In this document: in pieces, positions 1-15,256 of the stretch
Layout: each line of letters begins with the position of its first letter
Numbering within the stretch: position 1 is the stretch's first letter
Source: Ganoderma boninense
Taxonomy: Eukaryota > Basidiomycota > Agaricomycetes > Polyporales > Polyporaceae
DNA: 64,000 nucleotides
Reading direction: 5' to 3'
NCBI GenBank assembly: GCA_002900995.3
Contig: CM035305.1
Span: forward strand, 992,001 to 1,056,000
Translations under genes and position numbers: made by a program
Notes under the pieces: model-generated
The model's database searches: none
Seen by the model: the letters and a program-made list of their open reading frames with translations, nothing else
What the model was told of the DNA's origin: nothing

Positions 1-3000
1 GGACATCATCGGCACTGCTGAGTACAAGGAGAAGATCGAGGACATGCTAACCGAGGTGGACCGACTCACGGACCTTCGCCAGGAGAAGTTGAATCGCCTA
101 AAGATCGTGGAGAAGGACCGGAACGCCCTTGAAGCGAAGAAGAAGGAAGCCGAGGACTACCTCCGCATGGTGAACGACCTCATTCGCTCGCGGTCTCGTC
201 TCTGGCAGTGGTATATTTGGCAATGTTTGCTGAACGACAACAAGCTCGGCCAGAAGATCGTGAGTGCCTTGCTATATGGGGGTAGCAATTGCTGACTGAG
301 GCCTTTTCAGACCGATAAAGAGAAAGAGCTCCAGAAAGAGAAGGACCGGAATAAGGATGACGTCGAACATTTGAAGGCACTTGAGGAGCACTTTGAGGAG
401 AAGCGTGCTGCGTACGAGGTATATTCGTCAGCTGCTTGCTCCGCTTTACAGCGTACTCAAGCAACACTGTAGGCTGTCAAGAAAGCCGCGGACGAGGCCG
501 TCAAGGATCTTGCTGCCAAGGAGAAGACCCAGATCAGTCTACTGGAGAAGCGCAAGCACGCTAAGTCGAAGACGAAGAAACTCACCAAGTCCATCAATGA
601 TGTATGTTCTGCTTATTGTGCTTCGAGACTACAACGACTTAACGTTATATCCAGGACGAGAGTTCCAAGACCGCTGCTGAGCATGCTATTGAGGATAGCA
701 CCGCGAAGATGGAGGCGAAGAAGCAAGAGCTTGAGAAGTACGAGGCGGACCTCTCCCAGGCGGAGAAGGCGCTTGAAGAGATCCGGGACAGTTTGAAAGG
801 TCTGTTCTACGTATGCTATCAGTAGTTGTGCCTTCCTCAACGAGTTCCCCTAGATCGGACACAGGTATTCCACGACCAGATCGAGATCAAGCAGAAGGAG
901 CTTCAACCCTGGATGGCGAAGGTCAATTCCAAGCAGGCCGAGATCAATGTCGCCCAGAGCGAACGCGATGCCCTCAAGAAAAAGGCTGAAGAGGCCAAAG
1001 CAGCGCGGGAGCGGGCGGAGGCGTCGCTGGAAGAGCTTCGCGAGGAGCTTCAAACGAAGACGGCAGAACTTGAAGGTCTCTCGAGAGAGAAGGCCAAGGT
1101 CCAGAACGAACTCCGAAACGCTGAGCGGGAGTACCAGGTTAGTGATTTTGTCTTGTAGCAGTGCGGATGGTGGATCAAATTATTTTGCTTTAGACCGCCA
1201 ACAATCATATTCAAGGTATTCGTGCTAAGGCATCAGCTTCGCGTGCCAGAGCCGATGAAGCCAGGTCTTCACAGGAGCGGAGTCACAGCAACAACCGAGT
1301 GCTTGACGGCCTGAACCGTCTCAGGAGCCAAGGTCGTATTAGTGGTTTCCATGTACGTAGTCATCCCCCAATTCCGTTCGCAAGGCTAACCTTGCTTTCA
1401 GGGTCGTCTTGGTGCCCTCGGCACCATTCCCGACAAATACGATATTGCCGTCTCTACCGCTTGTGGCGCGCTTAGCAACATGGTCGTCGATACCGTGGAG
1501 CAGGGTCAAGCCTGCATCGAGTATCTGCGTAACCAGCAAGTCGGACGTGCGTCGTTCATGGTGCTGGAGAAGCTTAGCGACCGTGGTATGGACAGGATCC
1601 AGACCCCTGAGAATGTCCCTCGTCTCTTTGATCTCATCAAGCCGAAGGAGCCGCGCTTTGCGCCTGCCTTCTACAAAGGTCTCGGGAACACACTCGTCGC
1701 AGACAACCTCGACCAGGCCAACCGCATCGCATTCGGCGGCTCGCGCCGGTGGCGTGTAGTCACCCTCGCGGGACAGCTCATCGACTCCTCTGGTACGATG
1801 TCTGGTGGTGGTACCAGCGTACAGAAAGGAGCTATGAGCTCGAAGCTCCAGGCCGAAGGCGAGTCACCAGAGACCATCCGCCGCTATCAAGAGGAGAGCG
1901 AACGAGATCAGCGTGAGCTCGAGCAGGCGGAGCAGCAGCTCCGGCAGCTTGAGGCCAGGGTTGACGGGCTCAAACAAGCCGGTCCTCGCGCGGACAACGC
2001 GATCGACAGACTCAATCTCGAGATCAAGAACTGCAACCAGCGGATCGCAGATGCCGAGCAGATCGTCCAGAATCTCAAGTTCGTCTCTCTTCACCCGTGT
2101 ACGAGAATTTATATTTATCTCACCTTGATGACATAGGTCTCAGAGCAAGCCCGACGCCGGAGACGTTGCACGCATTGGCGCGCTGGATCGCGACATCGAC
2201 GCTGCGACCTCTCAGCTCGAACAGTTGCAAGGCAAGGCCAACGGCATCGAGAAAGAGATTGAGGCGCTCGAGAAGAAGATCCTCGAGATCGGCGGTGCCC
2301 GCCTGCTATCGCAGAAATCCAAAGTCGACGGCATACGCCTCCATATCAACTTGACCAACGATGAGCTCACAAAGGCTGAGGTGACCAAAGCCAAGGCGGA
2401 GAAGGACCTCGCTAAGTTCACGCACAACCTCGAGGCTAGCCGCCAAGAGCTCGAGGAAGTCGAGGCAGAGCTAGTCGATCTCGGAGAGCAGCTCGAAGAG
2501 GTGCAGGGTTATATGGAGGCGCTCAGGAACCAGGTCGAGGTCGCACAGGCTGCAGCGGAGAAGTCGAGTGACGACCTGGCAGAACTGAAGGAACAGTTGG
2601 ACGAGAAGACCGAGGCGATACAGGCATTCCGACAGCGCGAGCTCAAGATCAAGAACGAGCTCGATGATCTCCGGAAGAAGTACAAGGTGAACAAGGATGC
2701 GATGGACCATTGGATGGCTCAGCATGAGACGCTTCAGCTTGAGGATGTCGAGTGAGTATTGCGAAGCACCGGTTGCTACGTCTGCTGACTTTTGTGTAGT
2801 GACGAAGATGACGAGGAGCAGGAGGGTCAAGCCGCTAACGCGGAAGGGTCAACTGGTGGTGGCGGCGGTGATGGAGAAGACGGTGACAGTGGAGAGGATG
2901 GCGATGGTGAGGGTGGAGGTGGCGGTGGAGGAGGGAAGAAGATTCTAGTCAAGAAAGAGCCCGGAAAGCGTAGAGCCCGTGCTCCAACGCCCTCTCACGA

Positions 3001-3994
3001 GCTGAAGACCTACACCGAGGCTGAACTCACTACCTTCAACAAAGCAGAGATGCTTGCAGACACTGAGCTGTTGGACGGTGCGTCCATGGCATGCCTCAGC
3101 GCAGACTCACACTGACGATCCTCCAGAGAAGGTGAAGAACGCCAGGCCAGATTTGACCGTACTCAAGGACTATCAAAAGCGCGAAGAGGAGTTCCTTCGT
3201 CGTGCGGCGGACCTATCGGAGGTCAGCACGCTCAGAGACCAGATGAAGGAGGAGCATGAGCGCTTGAAGGGCGAGCGACTCAAGAAATTCTTGGAAGGCT
3301 TCAACCTGATTTCCCTGAAATTGAAGGAGATGTACCAGGTGAGCCGCTTTCAGTGCGCTCATATAATGCATCCACGTCTAATATGATGAATAGATGATCA
3401 CTCTCGGTGGGAATGCCGAGCTAGAACTGGTTGATACCATAGATCCCTTCTCAGAGGGCATCATCTTCAGTGTTATGCCGCCCAAGAAGAGCTGGAAGAA
3501 CATCTCCAACCTATCTGGAGGGGAGAAAACGCTCAGTTCGCTGGCTCTCGTCTTCGCCTTGCACGTTTACAAGGTGCGTTCATATCCTTTGACAGCTGAG
3601 GTAGCTTATAACGTGACGCCGGCGAATGCATATAGCCGACTCCGTTGTATTTCATGGACGAGATCGATGCTGCCCTCGACTTCCGTAATGTCTCCATCGT
3701 CGCGAACTACATCAAGGATCGTACGAAGAACGCACAGTTCATCATTATTTCCCTGCGGTGGGTTCGCCTTCGAAATTTCTCTCCAGTGACCAACTGATGC
3801 GTCTTACAGTAACGATATGTTCGAGTTGAGCCATCGTCTCATTGGAATCTACAAGACCGCGAATGCCACTAGAAGTACGTGAACTAGCATAGTCTTTAAC
3901 CGAGTTACTCGTACTAATCGCTCATACAGGTATTTCAATTGATAATCATGCATTGAGCACGATACCCCGCAATGCTGTCGTAGTAGCAAACTAG
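1..3994 (+). CDS. SMC4: Condensin subunit SMC4, 5'-truncated by window edge
   Basis: SMC4 is the ATPase subunit that pairs with SMC2 in condensin to compact mitotic chromosomes. The window opens in frame 2 inside the protein (DIIGTAEYKEKIE), so the Walker A head lies upstream. Visible in order are a long Glu/Lys/Arg-rich coiled coil, the SMC hinge (GRLGALGTIPDKYDIAVS to SGTMSGGG, about 1404-1810), the returning coiled coil, and the C-terminal head with ABC signature NLSGGEKTLSSLALVF (about 3510) and Walker B region LYFMDEIDAALDF (from about 3640). The last exons join at 3873/3931 and give an ending IPRNAVVVAN plus TAG at 3992-3994. About ten short introns interrupt it. An acidic, Gly-rich insert (about 2800-2940) lies in the second coiled-coil arm. 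The 3' end is 92 bp from that of the convergent kinase gene. Confidence 0.96.
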
Positions 3995-4086
3995 ATGGTA
4001 TACGAGATTGTCCTGTATATTGGTATATCCGTTGTGCGCTTGTCCATGTTGTTGTATACCTTACACTATTCACTGCTTTGTCCTCG

Positions 4087-5660
<1,574 letters not shown>

Positions 5661-8624
5661 GCAAGAGGTCTTGGTAGTGGTGGTAGGGCTGTAGGGTGTG
5701 GGCGGGGTGCGAATGCATCGCGCACAAGACGGGGAGAGGTGGTAGTAGTGCGCGCGTGTGGACACACGCTCCTCTTCGCGAACAGCAACTTAGCGCCCAT
5801 ATACCGCCCGGCGCTTCACGATCGCGGTGACGGTGTTCCGGCTGCAGCGAGGGGGACCCCGTTCGTCACTGTGGTGGCCAAGTGCTGCTTCCGAGGGTTT
5901 ACTCAGGGTTTACCCTCGTTTACCCCAAACGGCCACCACAGAGGTCCTTGGGCGGCCACAGCACTATCCGCAGCTCCTAGCCCAACAGCGTCTCAGTTCT
6001 GTTCTTTCTCTCATGCACAGTCAGACGACGGCCTGCCACCTTCTTCGTACCCTGTCCAGCTGGCCTGCAGGGCTGACGTTAACGTTGGTGGAACGCCTCG
6101 AGGAGGGTGCATGCGGCTTCCGAGAGAAGACCGCTTGGTTTCTGCACAACATAGTAACGGGGCGCCCGGTGAGTGCATGTCCGCTCCCGTCTCACCTAAA
6201 TTGAACGGCCATGGCTTCGCAGAACGTGAATGCCCGCGTTCGTGGCCAATTCCGGCCCCAGAGACGGCTTCTCAAATCACGGAAACACATAGTGCCGGAG
6301 CTGGAAGTGAAGATCACGACGGAAGAGGTAAGTGCTGTGTGCATATATGCCGCTGCAAGAGACAGACCAGGCACCTGGAAGTCCGCGTTGCACGACGAGG
6401 ACCTCGCTTCGGTGCCAACGGCGAATCCTGGGACGGAGTTCCCCCACAGAGCTCTTCGGTCGGCCGGCAGGATACAGGTGAAGCCTTCAACGCTTTGTAG
6501 GGGTTCAGCTCGATATACTTATACTCACGCCGTCCAAGAGAAACGTGACAGGACAGCTCGTCATTACCCACGGGAAGGTGCGCAGCCCTCCGCGTTAATT
6601 GCGCACTACACTGAGGTTGAAGATCCTCAAAACAGACGACGAAAACGTGCGATGACGGAGAGTCTGACCACGAAGACTTCGGCGAGGTGCGTCGCTAGGC
6701 GTAGCTTCTGGCGCAGCAGCTCTACTAAGCTATAACTAGTGGCGATTCTACTCGACGACAAAGAAATTCCCCCGTCCAGTTCTAAACTTCCCCGTTATAT
6801 TGAACTTCCACGCATTCCAGGATTATCGTTGATGAAGGCTCAGACAGCGTTCTAGGTTCCCTCGCGGTAAGTAGGGACTACTTATCCGTCCTATACGAAT
6901 CTGGAAAGACACCATTTTGAGTCCTCAAGCAATCGATAGGTCACTTCCTTGGCATTGCATAGCGTCAAGGCAATCTCCACCAAGTCTCTTGCAGGGAGTC
7001 TATAGTCCAAGTGACAAGAGCTTCTCTTCGCCCATGCTATCTGACTTGCCAAGTCTAAATTATTATCGCCCCGATTATCTTCATCCAGTATCTTCAGGTA
7101 ACCTATCCTCGATTGAACACTTCACTTCCTTACGATGGGTCCTACGGCCGGCACACTCGCTCCAAACACCTCTGCACAAGCGCTTCCATATTATGAAGGG
7201 TGCTGCCTCGCGCGACTTGAAGCCAATGTCGTCTGTCCGGGCCTGTGAGTGCTAATGTGGCTCTCGGTGCCATTCACCCGGCCCACTGAAAGCAGCACTG
7301 ATATTTGGGCAGCCATAGAAGACTCGGGCCGTGCCCAAGACATCCAGTCAAACGGATCGGCTTTGGGAGCACCTCGTGTCCCTGAAGCTTTGCTGTGGCC
7401 GCGTCACCTGTGGTGGTCCAAGTATTCTCGTCTCGGGCTCAGTACTATGGCGGCATTCGCGCGGTACCTTGGCGGAAGGAACTGGGACGACTGAAAGCAC
7501 CTTGCTGACAAGCCTGGCGGTTTCTCAAGCTTACCTCGCACCCGCCTGTTCGGTGCCAGATACGAACTCTTCGTTGTCGTTCTGGTGGGCCGCTCGCGAC
7601 AGACACATCGCTTCCTACGACACCTTATGACAGCTCCGTGATGCTGCAGACAGCTGGCTTCACACCCCGCTTTTCTGTGTTATGCCCATCGTACGGTTCG
7701 TAGTCCTCTCTGGTTTGGCTCGTGTAACGACAGGTTCTCGACTACTTAGTTATCGTCGAACACCCACTCTGGCTAGGCTTTGTCGGGCTTAGGTAGCCGC
7801 TCATTGAACTCTATGGACCGCCGTTACAGCAACGCATAGACTCGACGCGCTGGGCGGCGTACCGAGAGATCGGAGGCGAGGGAGGACCCGCTCTTCTGGT
7901 GGATCAGTCAGGCGTGCGCAAACGCTGTCTTCGGTTGCTAGTTTTTATTGATATGTAGATGAGTACTTAGTTGCTCGAGATGTAGCGTGAGTTATTAAAT
8001 ACATCGCGATGCATGTGCAGGCAGCGAATAGCGGCGACATCCGCGAACTGAGCGATTTTGGCGAGGAGAGGGAATTACTGAAATTGGAGGGGGTAGGGTT
8101 TGACGTCAGGGGGCGCGCCTCGGGGATACCGGAAGCGGGCAACTCGTCCCCGAAGAGCCCTTCCTGCCCAAAGAGGCCAGACGCGCGCGCTCAGCCACGG
8201 TGAATCCTCCAGACTTTGTTCTTGAACCCCCGCCATCCTCGCCACAAAACCATGTTCGTCGCCATGGACTGCATCGCGGACGAATGGACGCGGAGCTGAG
8301 CAAGGCACAGGCGGCCGTTGGATCGCCTCCGGGACGGATCGGGTCGGCGCTGGAGTTACCAGAACTTGGAGTCCACTACGTCGGTGTGCCACATCGTCGT
8401 TCCCCAGAGCCAACATCTGCTGTCCAAAGGGGGGCCCCGTCCGCTCCGTTGGTTTCGTCGCTGCCATCATCCCGTCTTACGTCCCCTTCCATTGGCCTGT
8501 CGCCCGTGTCCCTCTCCTTGACTCCGGCCGCCCACCATTTTACGCGCGACCATATGTACCCCCCCTGCCCGTCTCTCACCCCCGGCGCCCCTTGCTCTCT
8601 TGCCCACGACTGTTACAGCATACA
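5661..8624. other. Gene-poor interval between kinase and NRAMP gene
   Basis: I find no recognisable protein family in this stretch of nearly 3 kb. Open frames exist, including one across about 5472-6500 on the plus strand, but their translations are Arg/Pro/Ser-rich and match nothing I know. A weak set of exon-like blocks with plausible splice sites lies at about 6211-6870 on the plus strand. The last 600 bases lead into the transporter and probably hold its promoter and 5' UTR, which is C-rich just before the ATG. Confidence 0.4.
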
Positions 8625-10846
8625 ATGCCCCTCCAAGAATCCGCAAAATCATCCCGGAACCGCGACCTCAAAGCCTCGGCTGTGGACGACTCCTCCACGC
8701 CGGTCATTCCGACAGCCCCTCCGATGCCCCACCAGACACGGGTAGACAGTAATCATGGATGGCTACGCCGTACGAAAGAGTATGCTGCAATCGTTTTGGA
8801 GCACACGACAAAGCACACGGGCGTCGGTATGATCTGTGCCGTCGCATACTTCGATCCGTGAGTCTTCGTCCGATTCCCGTGCAGGATGCCGTTTCGCTGA
8901 CCGCCGCTACTCTAGGGGAAATTGGGGGGTCGACCTCCAGGCGGGCTCCGACTATGGCTACAAGCTGCTCTTCGTAGTCTTGCTTTCCGGCATATTCGCC
9001 ATTGTCTTCCAGGTCTGTGCCTTCACGATGGCATACATGCACGTATTCTGTGCGTCTGACCACATGAAAAAAAGACACAAGCCTCCCGCCTGGGCTGCGT
9101 CACAGGAATGAGTAAGTCGGCCGCCGTATATATGGAGCTCAGCATTCTCATCCATACATAGACCTTGCGGCCCACTGCCGACTCTGGCTCCACGACCGCC
9201 CAAAACACAAGATGTTCTGGCGATGGGGTGTGCTGTACCCTCTCTATGTGCTCTCCGAGATCGCCATCGTCAGCACCGACCTCGCAGAGCTCCTGGGTTC
9301 CGCTATCGCACTGTGTCTCTTAATCCCCAATCTCCCCCTTTGGGCCGGCGTCCTCATCACGGCATCGGATGTTCTCTTTTTGCTTGCCCTCCGGGATCCA
9401 CTCCGGGGAAGACCGGTTCGACTCTTTGAGGTCATGATTGCCATTCTCGTACGTCACCTCCTATTTGTGCCCTAAATTTTCCGTGGATCCGCGACGCTCA
9501 TCCGTGTGGCCCGCCTTTAGGTGCTCATCGTCCTAATATGTATGACGATTATCATCTCCAAGACCCAGCCGGATTGGGGAGACGCCTTTGACGGCTTCTT
9601 GCCGTCTAAGACGCTCTTTGAGTCGGGAGCGCTCTATATCTGTAAGGCGTCAGACCACTTGCGTAAACGATTCCTCATCCGTGCGCAGCCATTGGGATTA
9701 TAGGAGCGACGGTCATGCCCCACAGTCTTTTTTTGGGCTCGGCTCTGGCGACGCAAGACAGAATGGCGATCAGGCCAGAAACCGCAAAGGACGATGATGC
9801 TTCGGTCACTCAAGCGTCCGTCATGTCTGCAGACTCTGACAACACGGTCTCAGACTCGACGAGCCACCATGGCAGTTTTTTGAAGTCCATGGCGAGAGCG
9901 GCGAGCCGGACATTCCGTGTGGTGCGAATCGGCAACCTCCCGAACGAACCCAAGTCGCATGCCGAGCATGACAACAACCCGTACTATTTCGTCCGCGCGC
10001 ACATTTACCACGGTATCGTGGACATGGTCGTGTCCTTGCTCGGCATTGCCGTGGTCATCAACGCATTGTGGGTTTGGTTCGTCACCAATGCGCGACGACT
10101 GATTGGCTGACGGCGTGTTGGTAGGATCCTGATTTTGTCTGCCTCGGTCTTCTATCACGGCGCTAGCGGCTCGCAAAACCCGGCGAGTTTGTTTGATGCG
10201 TATGCACTGCTTGAGAACTCGCTTGGAAAGGGTAAGCCTCTAACCATCTACGTGCGCTAGCGGTCGCTGACTTGTGACCTCTGGCAGGCGTCGCCGTTCT
10301 GTTTGCGTTGGCGCTCCTTGCGTCTGGGCAGAGCTCGTCCATTATCGCCACCCTTGCGGGGCAGATAGTCTCCGAGGGCTTCATCCGGTGGAGAGTGTCG
10401 GTACGTGCCGCCCTCGGCAGTCTCTCCCTTTGCACGTTCTTATCGGCTGGTCTCCTTCGCAGCCTTTAATGCGGCGATTCCTCACGCGCTGCCTCGGCCT
10501 CATTCCCGCTCTCATTGTCGCAGCGGCATCGGGCCGTGGCGGCATAGACACGCTTCTCATCGCGTCCCAGGCGGTCCTGTCCATCGTCCTCCCATTCATC
10601 GTGTTCCCTCTCCTGTGGTTCACTTCCTCCAAGTCGATCATGAGCGTCAAGAGACCCTTGGAGCCGCTCGATCCCCAGGATTCCACCGTGGGTGCGGTCG
10701 ATGTCACTAGCGCAGAAGCTCAGTTCGAGATGGTCGACTTCTCCAACGGCAAGATCCTCATGGTCTTCTCGTACGCCATTTGGCTCGTCATCATCATGGC
10801 GAACGTGTATGCCATCGTCGGTCTGGCGATGGGCCAGGGCGGTTGA
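8625..10846 (+). CDS. NRAMP-family divalent metal transporter
   Basis: This is a proton-coupled Mn2+/Fe2+ transporter of the NRAMP/SMF family, an integral membrane protein. The ATG at 8625 (MPLQESAKSS) follows a pyrimidine-rich leader, and the stop is at 10844-10846. The metal-binding TM1 motif is split by an intron: AYFDP is encoded up to 8857 and GNWGVDLQAGS resumes after the acceptor, giving the family DPGN. TM6 carries the diagnostic GATVMPHSLFLGS (about 9700-9740). Further hydrophobic segments include LYPLYVLSEIAIVSTDLAELLGS, VLIVLICMTIIIS, VSLLGIAVVINAL and a last helix VFSYAIWLVIIMANVYAIVGL. A short exon (about 9073-9109) encodes TQASRLGCVTGM. At least seven introns are present. A Ser/Asp-rich cytosolic loop follows TM6. 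It is tail to tail with UTP14. Whether it sits in the plasma membrane, vacuole or Golgi cannot be told from sequence. Confidence 0.95.
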
Positions 10847-11157
10847 AACACATGCAAGACTTCTCTCTTTCTCTCACCCTGCTTTCACGCTGTGCTGCTT
10901 CTAATGCTACCAGCGCTTTCTTGACCATGCTTTCCATCTTTAAAATTAATGGACTCCGCTCCTTCGATCCTGTATACGGTGTAAAAATAGCTCTCTTTTG
11001 GCTTCGGTATGTCGTGGAGAATTTTGCCTGGTTGCCTTGTAATACATAGTTATGGGTATGTAACGCACAAAACAGCAGATGCTGAGGGCGTGTACGTAGA
11101 ATGTGTAATACACGATGAGATGATGGTTCGGTAGATCGCAATATATGGAAGAGAAAA

Positions 11158-14100
11158 TCATGCATGTTTTTCGAGGGGTGTGATGAGTTGGCCCATCTGC
11201 ATACAAACCAATCAGCGACTCATCCAGCTTCGTGCGGCCCATCCAAAACATACCTTCGTGACAACCTTCGGCAGCGTCGCCCTCTGGAAGCCCAATCGGG
11301 TGTTCCACTCCGTGCCGAGGGGAACCTCCATGCTGCGCTCGAACTGGGCCTTGCTCGTGTACGGGTAAGGCAGATCCTTGACGAGGTACTTTGCCGCCTT
11401 CTTGTCGCGCTTCTCCGAGATGATAACGTGCGCCTTGTTGTAGTCCGCGCGCGACTTGGGGTCAATCCCCGCAACCTTCTTGATCAGGTGTGGCTTTGGC
11501 GCGGCTTTCTTCGTGCCCGTGCCTCCCCACGAGCCCTGTATACACGACGTCGTCAGCTCAGATAAAATAGACGACTGGAAGGGATGGGGAAGGATCGTAC
11601 CCAACCTGCAAGGGTAGTATCGACCTCTTTTGGGGCATCTTGCGCAATTTCGCGCCGCTTGGCATCCGCGAAGTCCTGCGATTGGATTACATGAGCTCTG
11701 TGATCTCTTATGAAATTGTGCTGAAGACGTACCTGGACAACGTTATCACCCGCGAAGGCAAGTGCAACGAGGTCACGCTGCTCGAACGCCTTGACGCCGT
11801 TCGCCTTGCCTTTACCCTTGCCCTTTCGCGCCGCCGCCATCTCCTGCTCCTCAAGCTCGCTGTTGACGTCCGAATCGCTATCTTGGTCGTCTACGACACT
11901 AGGCTTCGCCTTCCCGTTCGTAACAGATGCAGATTTAGCGATGGGAGCCTTCGACGACCCGCACGCCTTGGAAGGACCAGACAACGTCATGACAGTTGAC
12001 ATGGAGATGTCGACGGCCGCGTCCTCCTGTGCTTTGGCTTTCTCCTCGAGCCGCTTCTGCTGCCGTTTACGGAGCTTGTTTTTCGACTTCTCGGCAGCGG
12101 CGCTCTCCTTGCTGACGGCGACTTCGTGCTTCGTCTGCGCCTTGCTGGAGGAACTTGATTGAACAAGCCAAGGGTTGACCTCCGTGGCGGGTGGGGGAAC
12201 GGGACGCTGCGAGATCGGCGAACCAGGGGGCGAGGCCGATCGCTCCGTTTGACTTTCATGCAGAAGATCTGTGGACTTGAGCGTGACGCTCGAAGTATCC
12301 GAGGCCAGTGAGCCGGTAGGGCGCATACCGGGAAGCTGCTGTGGTGAACCGTAAGTTTCATAAGGCGCTCCCAGTTGTCGCGCTGAGACCTACCGCCGCG
12401 CCAGGACGGTAAATAACACGTCCACCGATCCTCTGAACCGTCACTTGTGGCTGCTCGGCTCCCTGCTGGACATCCTCTTCCTCGTCGTCGCCCTGACCGC
12501 CCATTTCCTTGACGAAGTCGTCGACCATCTCGTTAGCCTTGCGCTGCTCGCGAGCTATCGCGTCCTTCATAAACTTCATTTCGAAGATGCTTTTGCCCTT
12601 ACCGCTGGCCGGCGCCGCGGGTTCGTCTGCGTCCAACGCAGCCAGTTCGTCGAACGCCTTCGCCCTGACGCGTGCCAGGCCCTCTTCACCGTCCTCCTCA
12701 TCGCTCTCCTCGTCCTCGCTCTCTTCGTCGCTCTCGCCTTGACCTTGAATCCTCCGCCGCAACTTCTCTCCCCTGTCGAGCATCTCGTTGATGTCTCTCC
12801 TCTGATCCTCGTCGAGCTCGCCCCTCGCGTGCATCGCCTTCGCCCACTTGCCCGTGTTCTTGTGTCTCAGCGTCGCCCGTTCCCTCGCGCGCTCGACCTC
12901 CCGTTTCAACCGTGCCTCCTCATCGTCAAGGTCGTCGTCCGAGCCTTCCCCAAGCTTCTCCGCAAGACGCGCGCGCTCCTTCTTCTTGATGCGGCGGTAC
13001 GTCTTGCTCTTGATCTTCGCGATGCGCTTCGCTTTCGCTTCAGCGCGGAACATAAGGTCACGCATCTTCGCGAGCTCTGCGCGACGGGTGGCAACTTCCT
13101 CGACGGAGAGGTGATTCATCTTGAGCGTCTCGGTTTGCGAGATCTCGTCCTCGCGCATCTTCGCGGACCTGAGGAGCTTATCGACAGCGCTCTCGAGCTC
13201 ATTCGTAGGCTATGTTACCGTTGAGCCTAAGCCATAGTTGCATTAGACAATCGTAAACTCACCTTGAACTTGGCTGCAAGCTCAAGATTCGAAGTCCTAC
13301 TCTTCGGCTCGGCTTGGAGCGGGAAACTCAGATGTTCAGCCTGGGAGGGAAGTGTGGTACCGTGAACAGGAGTCGTGAAACCAGCCAATTTAGTCGCACC
13401 TCCTGTATGCGCTTCATGGTAGCCTTCCATTTGTCCACCTCCTCTTTCGTCTGCTCGTACGCCGCCTCACGGTCAAGCCTTTCGGCAGTACGTTGAGGCA
13501 AGGGTGCAGACAGCGTTTTGATCTTCCCTCCAGTTGAAGCCAGGACTTTCGCCGACTTCTTGAGGGACTGAAGATTGGACGACTGACCTTCCAGAGGTGC
13601 CAGAAGGTCATCGAGATTTAGTTTACCTCCTCCTACGAACGTAGTTCAGCACCGTGACTCCATGTATGCGCAAAACAGACGTACCTAGAGCAGCAAACTC
13701 GTTCTCTGCGCCTGCCTCTGTTCGTTCGGGAAGAAGCCTACGCTTTCGCGCAGGTTTTGAGTCGTCAGCACCCTGTGCATCGTCCTCGTCCGGCGCTTTG
13801 CGTTTCTGTCCCGCGTCAAGACCAGAGACGAAGTTTTGCAGATCCTGCAAGGCATTCCCGTCTTCATCATCTCCTTCGTCTTCCGAAGCGGAGACCACAT
13901 GAACCCCCTCTTCTTCGTCAGACTGCTCATCTTCCTCCTCTTCCTCCTCTTCTTCCTCTTCCATATCTTCATCTGCATCCTCCTCCTCTTCATCCTCCTC
14001 CTCCCTTCGATTCACCTGAGCCAGACCCTGATCGCCCCTCTCTACCTTACCCGTATCATCACCGCTGTCCGGTTCTCCTCGGCCGTCCAAAACATCCAGA

Positions 14101-14748
14101 ACGTCGATGAACTCGCTCGGATCGCCTTCCTCCTCTTCCTCCTCTTCATCGTCCTCTTCGGAGGCCGAATGGTCTTCCGGGCGAGCCTCAACTTCTCCGA
14201 CACTGTCCTCGTTGAGGTCAACATCTGCGAAGTGCACGGCACGCGCCTTGCCTGTGTTTTTACGCTTGGATTTCGACTTCGCCTTATTCTATGTACCAAG
14301 CAGCGCGTTAGTTCCCCACATATCCAATGATTCGGCCTAAGCCACATACCTTCTGCGAAAAGCTGAACCCAGCAAAGCGTTCCTCGTCGCTCTCCTCGAA
14401 CGCCTCATCGCTGTCGATCTCCTCGTCCTCGTCCTCCGCAATCCCCAGGTCATCGTCCTTTTCTCCGACGAGCCTCGGCCTCATGCTCCTCCTGTTCCCC
14501 GACGCGCCCTCCTCGTCCTCGCTCCCGCTCTCCGCCCCGCCCATTCCCATCGACTCATCCTTCTCCAAAAGCGGCTTCAATTTTGCACGACGGACCTTCT
14601 CCTGTTGATATTCGTAGACGTCCGAGAGCCCGGGGCCCAATGCCTTGGACTTCAGACTCTGCCGCTTCGCATAGCCGAGTGCGTTCGCTGCCTTGCGCGA
14701 AGGGCGGCCTGAGCTGGTGGGTTTTCCGAAAGACTTTCCCCTAGCCAT
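11158..14748 (-). CDS. UTP14: U3 snoRNP / SSU processome protein Utp14
   Basis: Utp14 is a nucleolar component of the small-subunit processome needed for 18S rRNA maturation; in yeast it activates the helicase Dhr1. The start MARGKSFGKPTSSG is at 14748. A very acidic N-terminal half has long Glu/Asp tracts (about 13850-14200). The conserved middle includes SKTYRRIKKKERARLAEK (about 13000) and RATLRHKNTGKWAKAM (about 12860). The C-terminal signature is GSWGGTGTKK, then HVIISEKRDKKAAKYLVKDLPYPY and GTEWNT. The last exon lies across an intron (GTATGT donor near 11253, acceptor near 11182) and adds MGQLITPLEKHA plus TGA at 11158, which matches the usual family ending. About six introns are present. 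The length, near 900 residues, is normal for the family. It is convergent with the transporter gene. Confidence 0.95.
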
Positions 14749-15256
14749 CCTTCATCAAACGCCAAGGTGTCAAGAGACGAGAATGTGAAGTCGGTGGTAA
14801 AGGCAGGTCTTACCAGTGTACTTACCGAGCGCCACAGATTTTCGGCGAGGCGTATTGGAGAAGCGCCCGCAAGATCTTCGAGCCCGATCGCGAAGTTAAC
14901 CGTGACGAAGTGGCTGTCACAGACCCGCCTCCACTGTGCCACAGTCGCTCTGAGTGCTTGGTCTGACGATAGAGATTGGTCTTAGGATCGGCCTGACGGA
15001 CTAGCACTGGGATCATTTACTAACTGTTTGATTACAGCGGCTATGAACTCAATGAAATCTAGTATTATCAAACTTCCGAAGTGTGAAGGCGGGTCCGAGT
15101 CGGCAGTTCGTCTAAGTACAGTAGAACGACCCTGAGGCCTGAGTTCTGCCCCGAGCCACGATCATGTCCTATCAAGGAGTGTGTAAGACATATGTGTTCA
15201 TCCCCCTTCCCCGCCCTCAGGGTTGCCCAAGAAATGCTATCAGAGTGGTATCCTTC

